Of a DNA stretch of 62,331 nt, positions 15,639 to 25,303 are shown one piece after another. Made by a program: the position numbers and the translations under genes. Within the stretch, counting starts at the first letter, position 1. Every line of letters starts with the position of its first letter. Origin of the DNA: Pseudomonadota bacterium (lineage in GTDB: Bacteria; Pseudomonadota; Gammaproteobacteria; CALCKW01); the NCBI GenBank assembly GCA_039196715.1, contig JBCCUP010000022.1:1-62331 (forward strand). The letters run 5' to 3'. The notes below the pieces were generated by a model. That model was not told the DNA's origin. It searched no databases and saw only the letters and a list, made by a program, of their open reading frames with translations.

Positions 15639-17414
15639 TCAGTTCTCGGTGGCAGGCAACCGGCGACGCAGGGACAACTCGCGCAGCTGCCGCTCGTCGA
15701 CGTCGCCCGGGGCATCGGTCAGCAGGCAGCTTGCATTCTGCGTCTTCGGAAACGCCATCACGTCGCGGATGCTCTCGGCACCGGCCATCATCATGACCAT
15801 GCGGTCCAGGCCGAAGGCGATGCCCCCGTGCGGCGGCGCCCCGTAGCGCAGCGCGCGCAGCAGAAACCCGAACTTGGCCTCGGCTTCCTCGGCGTCGATG
15901 CCGAGCAGGTCGAGCACGGACGCCTGCATCTCCGGGCTGTGAATCCGGATCGAGCCGCCGCCGATCTCGATGCCGTTGAGCACCATGTCGTAGGCGCGCG
16001 AGAGCGCGTTGCCGGGATCCGCCCGCAACGCTTCGGCATCCACCGAGGGCGCGGTGAACGGGTGGTGCATCGCGCTCCAGCGCTTGTCCCGCTCGTCGTA
16101 CTCGAACATCGGAAAGTCCACGACCCAGACCGGGCACCAGCCGTCGGTGGCGAGCTTCATGTCGTGCCCGACCCGCACGCGCAGCGCGCCGAGGGCGTCG
16201 TTGACCGTGCTGGCGGCGTCGGCGCCAAAGAAGATCAGGTCGCCGTTCTCGGCACCGGTGCGCTCGAGCACACCGCGAAGGGCGGCTTCCGAGAAGAACT
16301 TGACGATCGGCGATTGCAGGCCCTCGACCCCGGCTGCGATGTCGTTGCACTTGATGTACGCGAGGCCCTTCGCGCCGTAGCGGCCGACAAACCCGGTGTA
16401 GCCGTCGATCTCCTTGCGGGTGAGCGCGTTGCCACCCGGCACGCGCAGGGCTGCCACCCGGCCTTTCGGGTCGTTGGCCGGCCCGGCAAAGACCTTGAAG
16501 TCGATGTCGGCAACGAGGTCAGAGACGGTCACGAGTTCGAGCGGCACGCGGAGGTCGGGGCGGTCGACCCCGAAGCGCTCCATCGATTCGGCGTAGGTCA
16601 TGCGCGGAAAGGGGTCGGCGAGGTCGACACCGAGTTGCGTCTTGAACACCTGACGCACCATGCGCTCCATCAGCCCCATGACGTCCTCTTCCTCGACAAA
16701 GGACATCTCGACGTCGAGCTGGGTGAACTCCGGCTGCCGGTCGGCGCGCAGGTCCTCGTCGCGGAAGCAGCGTGCGATCTGGTAGTAGCGGTCCATGCCG
16801 CCCATCATCAGCAGCTGCTTGTACAGCTGCGGCGACTGCGGCAGCGCGTAGAACTGCCCGGGGTGAACCCGGCTCGGCACCAGGTAGTCCCGCGCCCCTT
16901 CGGGCGTGGCGCGCGTCAGCATCGGCGTCTCGACTTCGATGAAGCCGTTGTCGTCGAGCACGCGCCGCATCTCGGCGATGGTGCGATGACGCAGCTTGAG
17001 CCGCTCGACGGCAGCAGGTCGGCGCAAGTCGATGTAACGGTAGCGCAGGCGGTGCTCTTCACCGACCTCGGTGTCATCGAGCTGGAACGGCGGGGTCTCG
17101 CTGCGGTTGAGGATCTGGAGGTCGAGGCCGAGCACTTCGACCTCGCCGGAGCTCAGCTCCGGGTTCACCGTGCCATCGGGCCGCGGCCGCACGCGCCCGG
17201 ACATGCGAATCACGAACTCGTTGCGCAGCTGCTCGGCGAGCGCAAACACCGCCGGCGTGTCGGGGTCGAACACCACCTGCACCAGACCGTCGCGGTCGCG
17301 CAGGTCGACGAAGATCACGCCGCCGTGGTCGCGTCGCTTGTTGACCCAACCGCAGAGTTGGACAGTGTCTCCGACGTGGGTGGCGTTTACCTGGCCACAG
17401 GTTTGGCTGCGCAT
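15639..17414 (-). CDS. aspS: Aspartyl-tRNA synthetase
   Basis: A 591-residue class IIb synthetase (E. coli AspRS 590). Order: N-terminal OB-fold anticodon-binding domain ([19 protein letters not shown], then [17 protein letters not shown]), catalytic motifs 2 ([20 protein letters not shown]) and 3 ([13 protein letters not shown]), with the bacterial GAD insertion between them. I choose ATG 17414 (MRSQTCGQ) because it aligns with the family and has GGAG eleven bases upstream; an ATG at 17435 would add seven residues that come from the terminal repeat of the element next door. Head of the aspS-nudB-yebC-ruvC-ruvA cluster. Its promoter region has been taken up by the nested-palindrome element. 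Confidence 0.97.
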   Translation of the reverse strand: MRSQTCGQVNATHVGDTVQLCGWVNKRRDHGGVIFVDLRDRDGLVQVVFDPDTPAVFALAEQLRNEFVIRMSGRVRPRPDGTVNPELSSGEVEVLGLDLQILNRSETPPFQLDDTEVGEEHRLRYRYIDLRRPAAVERLKLRHRTIAEMRRVLDDNGFIEVETPMLTRATPEGARDYLVPSRVHPGQFYALPQSPQLYKQLLMMGGMDRYYQIARCFRDEDLRADRQPEFTQLDVEMSFVEEEDVMGLMERMVRQVFKTQLGVDLADPFPRMTYAESMERFGVDRPDLRVPLELVTVSDLVADIDFKVFAGPANDPKGRVAALRVPGGNALTRKEIDGYTGFVGRYGAKGLAYIKCNDIAAGVEGLQSPIVKFFSEAALRGVLERTGAENGDLIFFGADAASTVNDALGALRVRVGHDMKLATDGWCPVWVVDFPMFEYDERDKRWSAMHHPFTAPSVDAEALRADPGNALSRAYDMVLNGIEIGGGSIRIHSPEMQASVLDLLGIDAEEAEAKFGFLLRALRYGAPPHGGIAFGLDRMVMMMAGAESIRDVMAFPKTQNASCLLTDAPGDVDERQLRELSLRRRLPATEN

Positions 17415-17421
17415 GGGTGCT

Positions 17422-17686
17422 AGTGCTCCATCCATTTGTAAACTGCGAGTTCAGTTAGCGTGTCAGCGTTCACAGCAAGGCGCGCCTCGCAGGCCATAGC
17501 CACCCTATGGCCAAGAGGCGCAACGCTGTCAGTGGGCGCTGACACGCTAACCCTGAGGGCGTCCCTGTGGTGTCACGCCGCGTCGTTCCAGCGCGCGACA
17601 CGGGTTCGCCATTGCCTTCGCGCTGCGCCTTGCGGCGACACTCCACAGGGACGCTGAATCCGTAGTTTACAGATGGATGGAGCACT
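17422..17686. repeat. 265-bp nested-palindrome element (MITE-like)
   Basis: Most of the 503-bp gap between aspS and the adenosine-kinase gene is this structure. The outer 23-base inverted repeats (17422-17444 and 17664-17686, AGTGCTCCATCCAT... with one mismatch) enclose two separate inner hairpins: 17454-17551, with perfect 15-base ends GTTAGCGTGTCAGCG / CGCTGACACGCTAAC, a long imperfect stem and a CCATAG-CCAC-CTATGG tip; and 17559-17654, with perfect 12-base ends GCGTCCCTGTGG / CCACAGGGACGC. No coding frame makes sense inside. No clear target-site duplication is visible. It resembles a miniature inverted-repeat transposable element or a folded regulatory RNA/DNA structure. Confidence 0.8.
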
Positions 17687-17815
17687 CGTATCTCAACGGT
17701 TCGCAGGTTCGCGCAGCCGTGCCGGCGCACCCGCCACTCTGGCGCGCAGAACGCACCGTGTCGACTCGACGGGGTCTGGCCGGGCCCGGTCGGCGCCCTG
17801 CTCTGCAGATTCGGG

Positions 17816-17850
17816 GAGCACGGTCGGTCGCGACGCAACCGACCGTGCTC
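17816..17850. promoter_or_regulatory. Perfect 13-bp stem-loop upstream of the kinase gene
   Basis: GAGCACGGTCGGT (17816-17828) and ACCGACCGTGCTC (17838-17850) form a perfect 13-bp stem with a 9-base loop, 68 bp before the GTG at 17918. There is no following T-run. A weak -10-like TAAACT (17854-17859) lies just after it, so it could be an operator or attenuator rather than a terminator. The rest of 17687-17917 shows nothing recognisable. Confidence 0.55.
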
Positions 17851-17917
17851 GGCTAAACTCCGCAATTCTAGCCCGCCAACCGCCACATCTCCAGACCGCC
17901 AACAGGACCTTCATCGC

Positions 17918-18910
17918 GTGAGTGACTACGATCTGTACGCCATCGGCAACGCCCTGGTCGATTTCGAATGCCGGGTCAGCGAGGACGAGCTCAGCACCCT
18001 CGGTGTCGACAAGGGCCTGATGACCCTGATCGACGCCGACCGGCGCCAGGCCCTGATCGACGGCCTCGGCACGCGCGACACACACCGCGCCTGCGGTGGC
18101 TCGGCCGCCAACACGGTGATCGCACTCGCGCAATTGGGCGGGCGCGGCTTCTACTCCTGCCGCGTGGCAAACGACGAGACGGGCGATTTCTACCTGACCG
18201 ACCTGACGGCCAACGGGGTCGACAGCAACCTCGTTGGCAGCGCACGCCCGGACGGTGACACAGGCACCTGCATCGTGCTGGTCACACCCGACACCGAACG
18301 CAGCATGTCCACCTTTCTCGGCGCCACCGCCGACATCGACCGTGGTGCGATCGACGCCGACGCCCTCACCCGCTCGCGCTTCCTGTACGTCGAGGGCTAC
18401 CTGGTCGCGTCGCCGACCGGCCGCGCGGCAGCGATCGAGGCACACCGCATCGCGCGCGACGCCGGCGTGCCCACCGCGCTCACATTGTCCGACGTGAACA
18501 TGGTCGCCGGCTTCCGCGACGGCCTTCTGGCCATGGCGGCACCCCGCATCGAGCTGCTGTTCGGCAACCGCGACGAAGCCCTGCTCATGACCGAAACCGA
18601 CACCATCGCGGCGGCCGGCGAGGCGCTGCGCCGCGACCTCGCCGACACGGTGGTCATCACCGACGGCGCCAACGGCTGCACGGTGTTCACTGCCGAGGGA
18701 CGCGTGCCGGTGGACGCAACCCGGGTGACCGCGGTGGACAGCAACGGGGCCGGAGACATGTTTGCCGGCGCCTACCTGTTCGCGCTCAGCCAGGGGGCGC
18801 CGCACCGCGACGCCGCCGCACTCGCCTGCCGCGCCGCTTCCCGCGTGGTCGCGCATTTCGGCCCGCGCCTGCCGGCCGAGGTCACGCGCGCCATCCGCGA
18901 CGAGGCCTGA
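17918..18910 (+). CDS. PfkB-family sugar/adenosine kinase
   Basis: A 330-residue ribokinase-fold kinase. The N-terminal GGSAANTVIALAQLGG block (residues about 61-76) is the PfkB signature 1 substrate site, and VDSNGAGDMFAGAYLF (about 272-287) is signature 2, with the catalytic Asp and the anion hole in the GAGD. The overall layout and the family's frequent annotation point to adenosine kinase (ATP + adenosine to AMP), part of purine salvage, but other nucleosides or sugars are possible. Start GTG 17918 is chosen because MSDYDLYAIGNALVDFE matches family N-termini. It stands alone; 257 bp separate it from gdhB, holding only a short hairpin (GCTGCG-ATACCG-CGCAGC near 18976). Confidence 0.85.
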   Translation: MSDYDLYAIGNALVDFECRVSEDELSTLGVDKGLMTLIDADRRQALIDGLGTRDTHRACGGSAANTVIALAQLGGRGFYSCRVANDETGDFYLTDLTANGVDSNLVGSARPDGDTGTCIVLVTPDTERSMSTFLGATADIDRGAIDADALTRSRFLYVEGYLVASPTGRAAAIEAHRIARDAGVPTALTLSDVNMVAGFRDGLLAMAAPRIELLFGNRDEALLMTETDTIAAAGEALRRDLADTVVITDGANGCTVFTAEGRVPVDATRVTAVDSNGAGDMFAGAYLFALSQGAPHRDAAALACRAASRVVAHFGPRLPAEVTRAIRDEA

Positions 18911-19167
18911 ACGCGGTGTGCGGCAAATCGGCACAGCGCACGCGAGTTTGTCTCTGAAACGACACCTGTGCCGCCGCTGCGATACCGCGCAGCGCGGCAG
19001 CCTGTAACGCTAGGCGCGAACACGTCTGCGCCACTGCGAGCCCAGCACCCTGCGCGGCAAGCCATGACCGCTTGGCCAGTGACGGCACACTTCCTGCCGG
19101 ACGATTGGTTGCCTGGCGACACGCCGTCGCCGATCAAGGCGAACGGATTTCGCAGGAGACCGACGAC

Positions 19168-22100
19168 GTGCCCAACCTCTCGACGACCGCACACGACAAG
19201 GCAGTGACCGTGACAGCAGACCTCATAGACCGCATTCTCGTTGAAAGCGAAGCCGTGATCCCGCGCGACCAGCGCGCCCGCATCGGCTCCTTTATCAGCC
19301 AGTACTACAGTGGCGTGCCACTTGCCGACCTGCAAGGCAGCACACCTGCGAATTTGAGTGGCGCGGCACTGGCCCACTGGGCGGCGGCAGAGAAGCGCAA
19401 ACCCGGCGAAGCGCACCTCAGGGTGTACAACCCGCACGCCGAGCGCCACGGCTGGCAATCGCCACACACCATCGTCGAGTTGGTGACTGACGATCGGCCG
19501 TTCCTCGTCGATTCATTGCAACACGCGCTGGCCCGAGCGGGCGTGACAGTGCACCTGACTGTGCACCCGATTCTGGCTGCCGAGCGCGACAGTGCCGGTC
19601 GACTCTCCGGCCTCGCCGACGTCGAAACGGCGGACACCCACCGTGAGGCCTGGGTGCAGATCCAGGTGGACAAACGCACCGACACCGAGACCCTGCGGGC
19701 ACTCGAAATCAACCTGCGAGGCGTGTTGACCGACGTCACGGCGGCCACACAGGACTGGCCGACGATGCTCGAACGCGCCGACCTCTGCGTCGCCGAGCTC
19801 GGCGCGCGTGAAGGCGACGCCGCAGCGGCCGAGGGCAGCGCCTTCATGCAGTGGCTGCGCGACGGCCACTTCACCTTCCTGGGTTATTGCGAGTACGCCG
19901 TCGCGGGCAAACAGCTCAAGCTCAACAAGAAGGCGTCGCTCTGCGCGATTCACAACCGCCGCGGCTCGGACGCGCAGACCGCGCGGGACGTGTTGCCCCA
20001 GGCCGACGTGCTGATCGACGACGAGAGCCCGTTGTTGGTGACCAAGTCGGCGTTGCACGCCACCGTGCACCGCGACGCCCGCATGGACCTGATCGCGGTC
20101 AGTGTGCGCAATGATGCCGGTGAGATCAGTGCGTGGCGCTGCTTCCTCGGTTTGTTCACGTCGCACGCATACCGCGCCCTGGTCAGCGACATCCCGCTGC
20201 TGCGACGTCGCGCCAAGACCGCGATCAAGGCGACCAAGTTGAACCCCTACGGTCACGACGGCAAGCAGTTTGCCGACATCATCGAGACCTTCCCCCGCGA
20301 CATGTTCCTGCAGACCAAGGCACCCGAGCTGACCGCGATGGTCACCGGTATCCTGCACTTGCAGGAGCGCCAACGTGTGGCGTTGTTCGGGCAACGCGAC
20401 CGTTTCGGCCGGTTCTACAACTGTCTGGTGTACGTGCCGCGCGACAAGTACGGCCGCGAGTTGCGACTGGCGGTGCAGGCGATACTCGCCGATTCCCTCG
20501 ACGGCTACGACGTCGAGTTCGACACCGAATTCTCGTCGGGCTCGGCCCTGGCCCGGCTGAACTACGTGATCTGGAGCCGCAGCAACGCATTGGACCACGA
20601 CATCGATTGGGCGGCACTCGAGCAGAAACTGATCGACGTCGCGCGCAGCTGGGAGGACCAGTTCGCCGAGAGCCTCCACGACCACTGCGGCGAGGAACGC
20701 GGCAACGCCCTCTTCGCGCTCTACGGCGGCGGCTTCGACGCGGCGTACAAGGACGCCTTCCAGGCCTCGGCCTCGGTTTTCGACGTCGAGCGTATGGAAT
20801 CGATCGCCGAGAGCGGCGACCTGGCCCTGCAGTTCTTCCGTCCGCTGCTGGCAGACGAAAACGTGGTGCACTTCAAGCTCTACTCGCCGAACGCCTCGGT
20901 GGAGCTGTCCGACGTGCTGCCGGTGCTCGAGAACATGGGCCTGCGCGTGATCGGCGAGCACCCCTTCATTGTCCAGCGCAGCGACGGTATCACTTTCCAC
21001 CTGCACGAGTTCACCCTGCGCGCACGCGACGGGCAACACATCGACCCGGACGCCGTATCCGAACAATTCATCGAGACGTTTGCCCGCGTCTGGCGCGGGG
21101 AAGTTGAAAACGACAGCCTGAACCAGTTGGTTGTTCAGGCCGGCCTGAGCTGGCGTGACGTGCTGGTGCTGCGGGCGCTGTCGAAATACATGCAGCAGAT
21201 CCGCAGCCCGTTCTCGCAGCAGTACATCGCGACCAGCCTGCACAGCAACACCGCGATCGTCCGCGACATCGTTGCCCTTTTCCACGCCCGCTTCGACCCC
21301 GCTCAGGCGGCAGACAATGCCGACACCGTCGCGCGCATCGACGCCGAGATCGACGCCCAACTCGAGCACGTTGCGAGCCTCGACGAAGACCGGATTCTCA
21401 GGACCTTCCGCAACCTCGTCAGCGCGACCCTGCGCACCAACCACTTTCAACGTGACGGCGCGGGCCAACACAAGGACTACCTGTCAATCAAACTCGACCC
21501 GGCGCAGATCGAGGGTATCCCGCTGCCGCGTCCGATGTTCGAGATTTTCGTCTGCTCGCCGCGTGTCGAAGGCGTGCATTTGCGCGGCGGCAAGGTGGCG
21601 CGCGGTGGTCTGCGCTGGTCAGACCGGCGCGAGGACTTTCGCACCGAGATCCTCGGGTTGGTCAAGGCGCAGATGGTCAAGAACGCCGTCATCGTGCCGG
21701 TCGGCTCAAAAGGCGGATTCGTGCTCAAGCAGGCGCCGGCTCCCGGCGACCGAGAGGCCTTCATGGCCGAGGGCGTGGCCTGCTACAAGACCTTTCTGCG
21801 CGGCCTGCTCGACCTGACCGACAACCTCGTCGCGGGCGAGATCGTGCCACCGACCGACGTCGTGCGCTACGACCCAGACGACCCCTACCTGGTCGTTGCT
21901 GCCGACAAGGGCACCGCGACCTTCTCCGATTTCGCTAACAGCGTCTCCAAGGAATACGGCTTCTGGCTCGGCGACGCCTTCGCCTCAGGCGGCTCCAACG
22001 GTTACGACCACAAGGGCATGGGGATCACGGCGCGGGGTGCCTGGGAATCGGTCAAGCGGCATTTCCGCGAAATCGGTGTCGACACCCAAACCGAGGACTT

Positions 22101-24030
22101 CACTGTGGTTGGCGTCGGCGACATGGGCGGCGACGTGTTCGGCAACGGCATGCTGCTCTCGGAGCACATCCGCCTGGTGGCCGCGTTCAACCACATGCAC
22201 ATCTTCATCGACCCGTCGCCGGACGCGACCAGCAGCTTCGCCGAGCGCCAGCGCCTGTTCGAGACGCCGCGCACCACCTGGGAAGACTACAACCTCGACC
22301 TCATCTCCGAAGGCGGCGGCATCTACGCGCGCAGTGCCAAGTCGATTACCTTGACGAAACTCGCATGCAATGCACTCGGCCTTGAAAAAACCACCCTGAC
22401 ACCAAACGAGCTGATAAACGGCATCCTCAAGGCGCCGGTGGACTTGTTCTGGAACGGTGGCATCGGCACCTACATCAAGTCATCAGACGAAACCCACGCC
22501 GACGCGGCAGATCGCGCCAACGACGCCGTGCGGGTGGACGCCACCGAGTTGCGCTGCCGTGTGATCGGCGAGGGCGGCAACCTCGGCGTCACCCAGGCCG
22601 GACGCATCGAATTCGCGCGGCGACACGGGATCGGCGAAACCACCGCACTCAACTACACCGACGCGATCGACAACAGTGCAGGTGTGGACTGCTCGGACCA
22701 CGAGGTCAACATCAAGATCCTGCTCGACCAGGTGGTCGAGCAGGGCGAATTGACCGAGAAGCAGCGCAACAAGACGCTGGAGGCCATGACCGACGAAGTG
22801 GGCCTGTTGGTGCTCGAGGACAACTACCAGCAGACCCAATGCATCACGCTTGCAGCCGCGCAAGCGCCTTCCCTGATGAGCGAACACGGACGGTTCATGA
22901 CCGACCTTGAAGTCGCCGGGCAACTCAACCGGTCGCTCGAGTTCCTGCCTGACAAGGAGCAGATTGCCGAACGCCTGGCCGCGAGCGAGGGCCTGTCGCG
23001 GCCGGAACTGGCGGTGCTGGTGTCCTACGCGAAGATGACCCTGTACACCGAGGTGCTCGAGTCCGACGTCCCGGACGACCCCTTCCTGATGCAGGTGCTG
23101 GTTGACTACTTTCCGGCCTTGCTGGCCGAGCGTTACCGCGATCAGATGGCGCACCACAGGCTGCGGCGTGAAATCATTGCGACCGTGCTGACCAACGCCT
23201 TCGTCAACCGGTTGGGGCCAAGCTTCGCGTTTCGCCTGCGCAGCGAGATCGGCGCCGAGGTGGCGGACCTGATGCGCGCCTTCGTCGTCACCGTCTCGCT
23301 GTTCGACATGGACGGTCTGTGGCGGGACATCGAGGCGCTGGACAACAAAGTCTCGTCGTCGGTGCAGAGCGACCTCATGATCCTGGTGCGGGGTCTGGTC
23401 GAGCGATCGATTCACTGGCTGGTGCGCGCCCGCCGGGCTCAGGGGGCCATCACCGACAGCATCGACTATTACCAGGCGGATCTGCACACCCTGATTGAAG
23501 CACTGCCCAAGCCGCTCGCGATCATCAACCGCCAATCGCTGGAGGCGCGCGCGGCCTACTTCGTCGGCGCCGGCGTCAGCCGCGAACTGGCCGCCCGTGT
23601 GGCCAACGTGGTGCCGCTGTCATCCGCCCTCGACGTGGTCGAGGTGGCGAAGCAGACCGGCAGCGACGTGAGCCTCGTCGCCAGCGTGTACTTTGAACTC
23701 GGCGCCCGACTGGAACTCCAATGGTTGCGCGACCAGATCGCCGAGATCAGCGTCAACAACCACTGGCACAGCCTGGCAAAGTCGCGGTTGCGCGCCGACC
23801 TGCACAACCAACAACGCAAGCTGACCGCCGAAGTGATCACCACGGTCAAGGGCGCGAAAAAAGCGGACACGCTGGTACAGAAATGGGCCGACAACGGCGA
23901 GAGCCACCTGCGCAGCTACCAACGGCTGATGAGCGAGATCAAGGCCGCCGAGTCGACCGACTTCGCCATGCTGTCGGTCGCGGTCAACGAGGTGCACGAC
24001 CTGCTGCAGACCGACGCTGCGATGACGTGA
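19168..24030 (+). CDS. gdhB: NAD-dependent glutamate dehydrogenase, large (180-kDa) class
   Basis: A giant enzyme of 1620 residues, the length of Pseudomonas aeruginosa GdhB, which converts glutamate to 2-oxoglutarate and ammonia with NAD+. A long N-terminal part (about 1-750, with ACT-like regulatory modules such as IVELVTDDRPFLVDSLQHAL) precedes the catalytic core: substrate segment KVARGGLRWSDRREDFRTE near residue 810, the Lys-rich VKAQMVKNAVIVPVGSKGG, and the nucleotide site VVGVGDMGGDVFGNGML near 985. The C-terminal 400 residues are family-specific. GTG 19168 is used since AGGAG lies nine bases upstream; the frame to 19072 lacks a site. In this class arginine or NAD often regulates activity. 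Supports amino-acid catabolism. Confidence 0.96.
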   Translation: MPNLSTTAHDKAVTVTADLIDRILVESEAVIPRDQRARIGSFISQYYSGVPLADLQGSTPANLSGAALAHWAAAEKRKPGEAHLRVYNPHAERHGWQSPHTIVELVTDDRPFLVDSLQHALARAGVTVHLTVHPILAAERDSAGRLSGLADVETADTHREAWVQIQVDKRTDTETLRALEINLRGVLTDVTAATQDWPTMLERADLCVAELGAREGDAAAAEGSAFMQWLRDGHFTFLGYCEYAVAGKQLKLNKKASLCAIHNRRGSDAQTARDVLPQADVLIDDESPLLVTKSALHATVHRDARMDLIAVSVRNDAGEISAWRCFLGLFTSHAYRALVSDIPLLRRRAKTAIKATKLNPYGHDGKQFADIIETFPRDMFLQTKAPELTAMVTGILHLQERQRVALFGQRDRFGRFYNCLVYVPRDKYGRELRLAVQAILADSLDGYDVEFDTEFSSGSALARLNYVIWSRSNALDHDIDWAALEQKLIDVARSWEDQFAESLHDHCGEERGNALFALYGGGFDAAYKDAFQASASVFDVERMESIAESGDLALQFFRPLLADENVVHFKLYSPNASVELSDVLPVLENMGLRVIGEHPFIVQRSDGITFHLHEFTLRARDGQHIDPDAVSEQFIETFARVWRGEVENDSLNQLVVQAGLSWRDVLVLRALSKYMQQIRSPFSQQYIATSLHSNTAIVRDIVALFHARFDPAQAADNADTVARIDAEIDAQLEHVASLDEDRILRTFRNLVSATLRTNHFQRDGAGQHKDYLSIKLDPAQIEGIPLPRPMFEIFVCSPRVEGVHLRGGKVARGGLRWSDRREDFRTEILGLVKAQMVKNAVIVPVGSKGGFVLKQAPAPGDREAFMAEGVACYKTFLRGLLDLTDNLVAGEIVPPTDVVRYDPDDPYLVVAADKGTATFSDFANSVSKEYGFWLGDAFASGGSNGYDHKGMGITARGAWESVKRHFREIGVDTQTEDFTVVGVGDMGGDVFGNGMLLSEHIRLVAAFNHMHIFIDPSPDATSSFAERQRLFETPRTTWEDYNLDLISEGGGIYARSAKSITLTKLACNALGLEKTTLTPNELINGILKAPVDLFWNGGIGTYIKSSDETHADAADRANDAVRVDATELRCRVIGEGGNLGVTQAGRIEFARRHGIGETTALNYTDAIDNSAGVDCSDHEVNIKILLDQVVEQGELTEKQRNKTLEAMTDEVGLLVLEDNYQQTQCITLAAAQAPSLMSEHGRFMTDLEVAGQLNRSLEFLPDKEQIAERLAASEGLSRPELAVLVSYAKMTLYTEVLESDVPDDPFLMQVLVDYFPALLAERYRDQMAHHRLRREIIATVLTNAFVNRLGPSFAFRLRSEIGAEVADLMRAFVVTVSLFDMDGLWRDIEALDNKVSSSVQSDLMILVRGLVERSIHWLVRARRAQGAITDSIDYYQADLHTLIEALPKPLAIINRQSLEARAAYFVGAGVSRELAARVANVVPLSSALDVVEVAKQTGSDVSLVASVYFELGARLELQWLRDQIAEISVNNHWHSLAKSRLRADLHNQQRKLTAEVITTVKGAKKADTLVQKWADNGESHLRSYQRLMSEIKAAESTDFAMLSVAVNEVHDLLQTDAAMT

Positions 24031-24031
24031 G

Positions 24032-24061
24032 GCGGTCCGGCCGGGAGCGGTCCGGCCGGGA
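24032..24061. repeat. Two-copy 15-bp direct repeat
   Basis: GCGGTCCGGCCGGGA occurs twice in perfect tandem immediately after the gdhB stop codon. Further degenerate GC-rich copies and a hairpin around CGGGCACG...CGTGCCCCG (about 24098-24121) fill the rest of the 137-bp gap to yigZ. No T-run. Confidence 0.8.
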
Positions 24062-24167
24062 GCTGCCCGACCGAGCGCGGCCCGACCGTGGCACACCCGG
24101 GCACGCGACCGACGTGCCCCGGGTCGACACCCGCCCGGCTGTCCTCTGGGCGGCCTGAGCCGTCGCC

Positions 24168-24773
24168 ATGCGTTGCCTCATACCCGCTGGCCCGGTGGAC
24201 GCGGTGCTCGAGATCAAGCGGTCGCGCTTCTTGACCCACATCGCGCACGCCGGCAGCGCACGTGACGCCGAGGCCTGCATCGCTCGGCAACGCGCGCATC
24301 ACCCCACCGCGAACCACGTCTGTTGGGCGTTCATTGCCGGTGCCCCGGGGCACACCACGGCCGTGGGCTGCTCGGACGACGGCGAGCCGAGCGGCACCGC
24401 CGGAAAACCCATGCTCAACGTGCTGCAGCACGGCGAAATCGGCTTTGTGGTTGCCGCTACCGCACGCTACTTCGGCGGCACCAAACTGGGCACCGGCGGG
24501 CTGGTGCGCGCCTACACGCAGGCGGTGGCCGATGCACTGGCCACCCTCGAGACACAGCCCTGGCGTGCGCGGACCGCCGTGCGCGTCACCGGCCCGTACG
24601 CCGCCGAGTCCGCGTTGCGTCGTGTGCTGGCCGCACACACGGCACCGGTTGAAGACACGCGCTACACCGACAGCGTCGAACTGCTGAGCAGCGTACCGTC
24701 GGACCAACTCGATGCCCTGCAACGGGCCGTGCGCGACGCCAGCCACGGCCTGGCCGAGGTCAGCACACGGTGA
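24168..24773 (+). CDS. yigZ: YigZ / IMPACT-family protein
   Basis: A 201-residue protein of the IMPACT/YigZ family (E. coli YigZ 204). The N-terminal UPF0029 domain has its typical blocks: EIKRSRFLTHIAHAGS, HHPTANHVCWAF, the GCSDDGEPSGTAGKPML motif, and ATARYFGGTKLGTGGLVRAY. The C-terminal DUF1949 ferredoxin-like domain follows. In yeast and mammals IMPACT relatives restrain the Gcn2 kinase; the bacterial role is unknown, with a link to translation suspected. Its stop overlaps the next gene by four bases (GTGA). Confidence 0.92.
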   Translation: MRCLIPAGPVDAVLEIKRSRFLTHIAHAGSARDAEACIARQRAHHPTANHVCWAFIAGAPGHTTAVGCSDDGEPSGTAGKPMLNVLQHGEIGFVVAATARYFGGTKLGTGGLVRAYTQAVADALATLETQPWRARTAVRVTGPYAAESALRRVLAAHTAPVEDTRYTDSVELLSSVPSDQLDALQRAVRDASHGLAEVSTR

Positions 24774-25276
24774 GCACGCGGCGAACCGGTCTGGTCATGA
24801 TGGCCCTCGCCTGGGTCGTCGGCGGTGCCCTGCTCGCGTTGGTGTTCAACCGCACACTCGACGACCGCCACAACCCCAATGACAACCCCGACACGCGCAC
24901 GCGCGGTGAACTCGTGGAGGTGACCCTGCGGGCCAACCGCCAGGGTCACTTCGTCGCTGGCGGCGAGGTCAACGGGCAACGCGCACGCTTCCTGCTCGAC
25001 ACTGGCGCGACCGACGTGGTGTTGTCGGCCGAGCTGGCAGAGCGCGCCGGCCTGACCCGGGGTCGGGCGTCCCGCGCACGTACCGCGAATGGCACGATCA
25101 CGGTCTATGACACGGTCATCAACCGTGTGCGCCTCGGTGGGATCGAACTGCCACGCGTGAACGCCAGCATCAACCCGCGCATGAGCGGCGACCACGTGCT
25201 GCTCGGCATGAGCTTTCTCGGTCAGCTCGAACTCGTCCAGCGCGACGGCACGCTGGTGCTGCGACAGCACCCCTGA
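24770..25276 (+). CDS. Retropepsin-like aspartic protease (TIGR02281 type), membrane-anchored
   Basis: A 168-residue protein with one N-terminal membrane anchor (MMALAWVVGGALLALVF) and a periplasmic single-domain aspartic protease. The catalytic motif is FLLDTGATDVVLS (D-T-G at about residues 80-82), and the later LLGMSFLGQLE matches the hG-x-x-hL segment of clan AA. Such single-domain proteases must dimerise to be active. Function in bacteria is poorly known. GTG 24770 overlaps the yigZ stop by four bases, so the two are coupled, although the families have no known functional link. Confidence 0.88.
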   Translation: MSTRRTGLVMMALAWVVGGALLALVFNRTLDDRHNPNDNPDTRTRGELVEVTLRANRQGHFVAGGEVNGQRARFLLDTGATDVVLSAELAERAGLTRGRASRARTANGTITVYDTVINRVRLGGIELPRVNASINPRMSGDHVLLGMSFLGQLELVQRDGTLVLRQHP

Positions 25277-25299
25277 GCCTGCGGCTGTCCGGGGCAGGC
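25277..25299. terminator. Hairpin between convergent genes
   Basis: GCCTGC (25277-25282) pairs with GCAGGC (25294-25299) right after the stop of the protease gene and just before the end of the convergent deacetylase gene. No U-run, so a weak candidate for a bidirectional terminator. Confidence 0.35.
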
Positions 25300-25303
25300 G
25301 CCG

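Noticed and set aside
15363-17423. Plus-strand open frame of 686 codons opposite aspS and nudB
   Set aside because: Its protein is rich in His, Arg, Val, Leu without domains, and it mirrors the real genes on the minus strand; long shadow frames are normal at this GC content.
17414-17435. Longer aspS start at ATG 17435
   Set aside because: It would add seven residues from the terminal repeat of the neighbouring element and does not fit AspRS N-termini; GGAG supports 17414.
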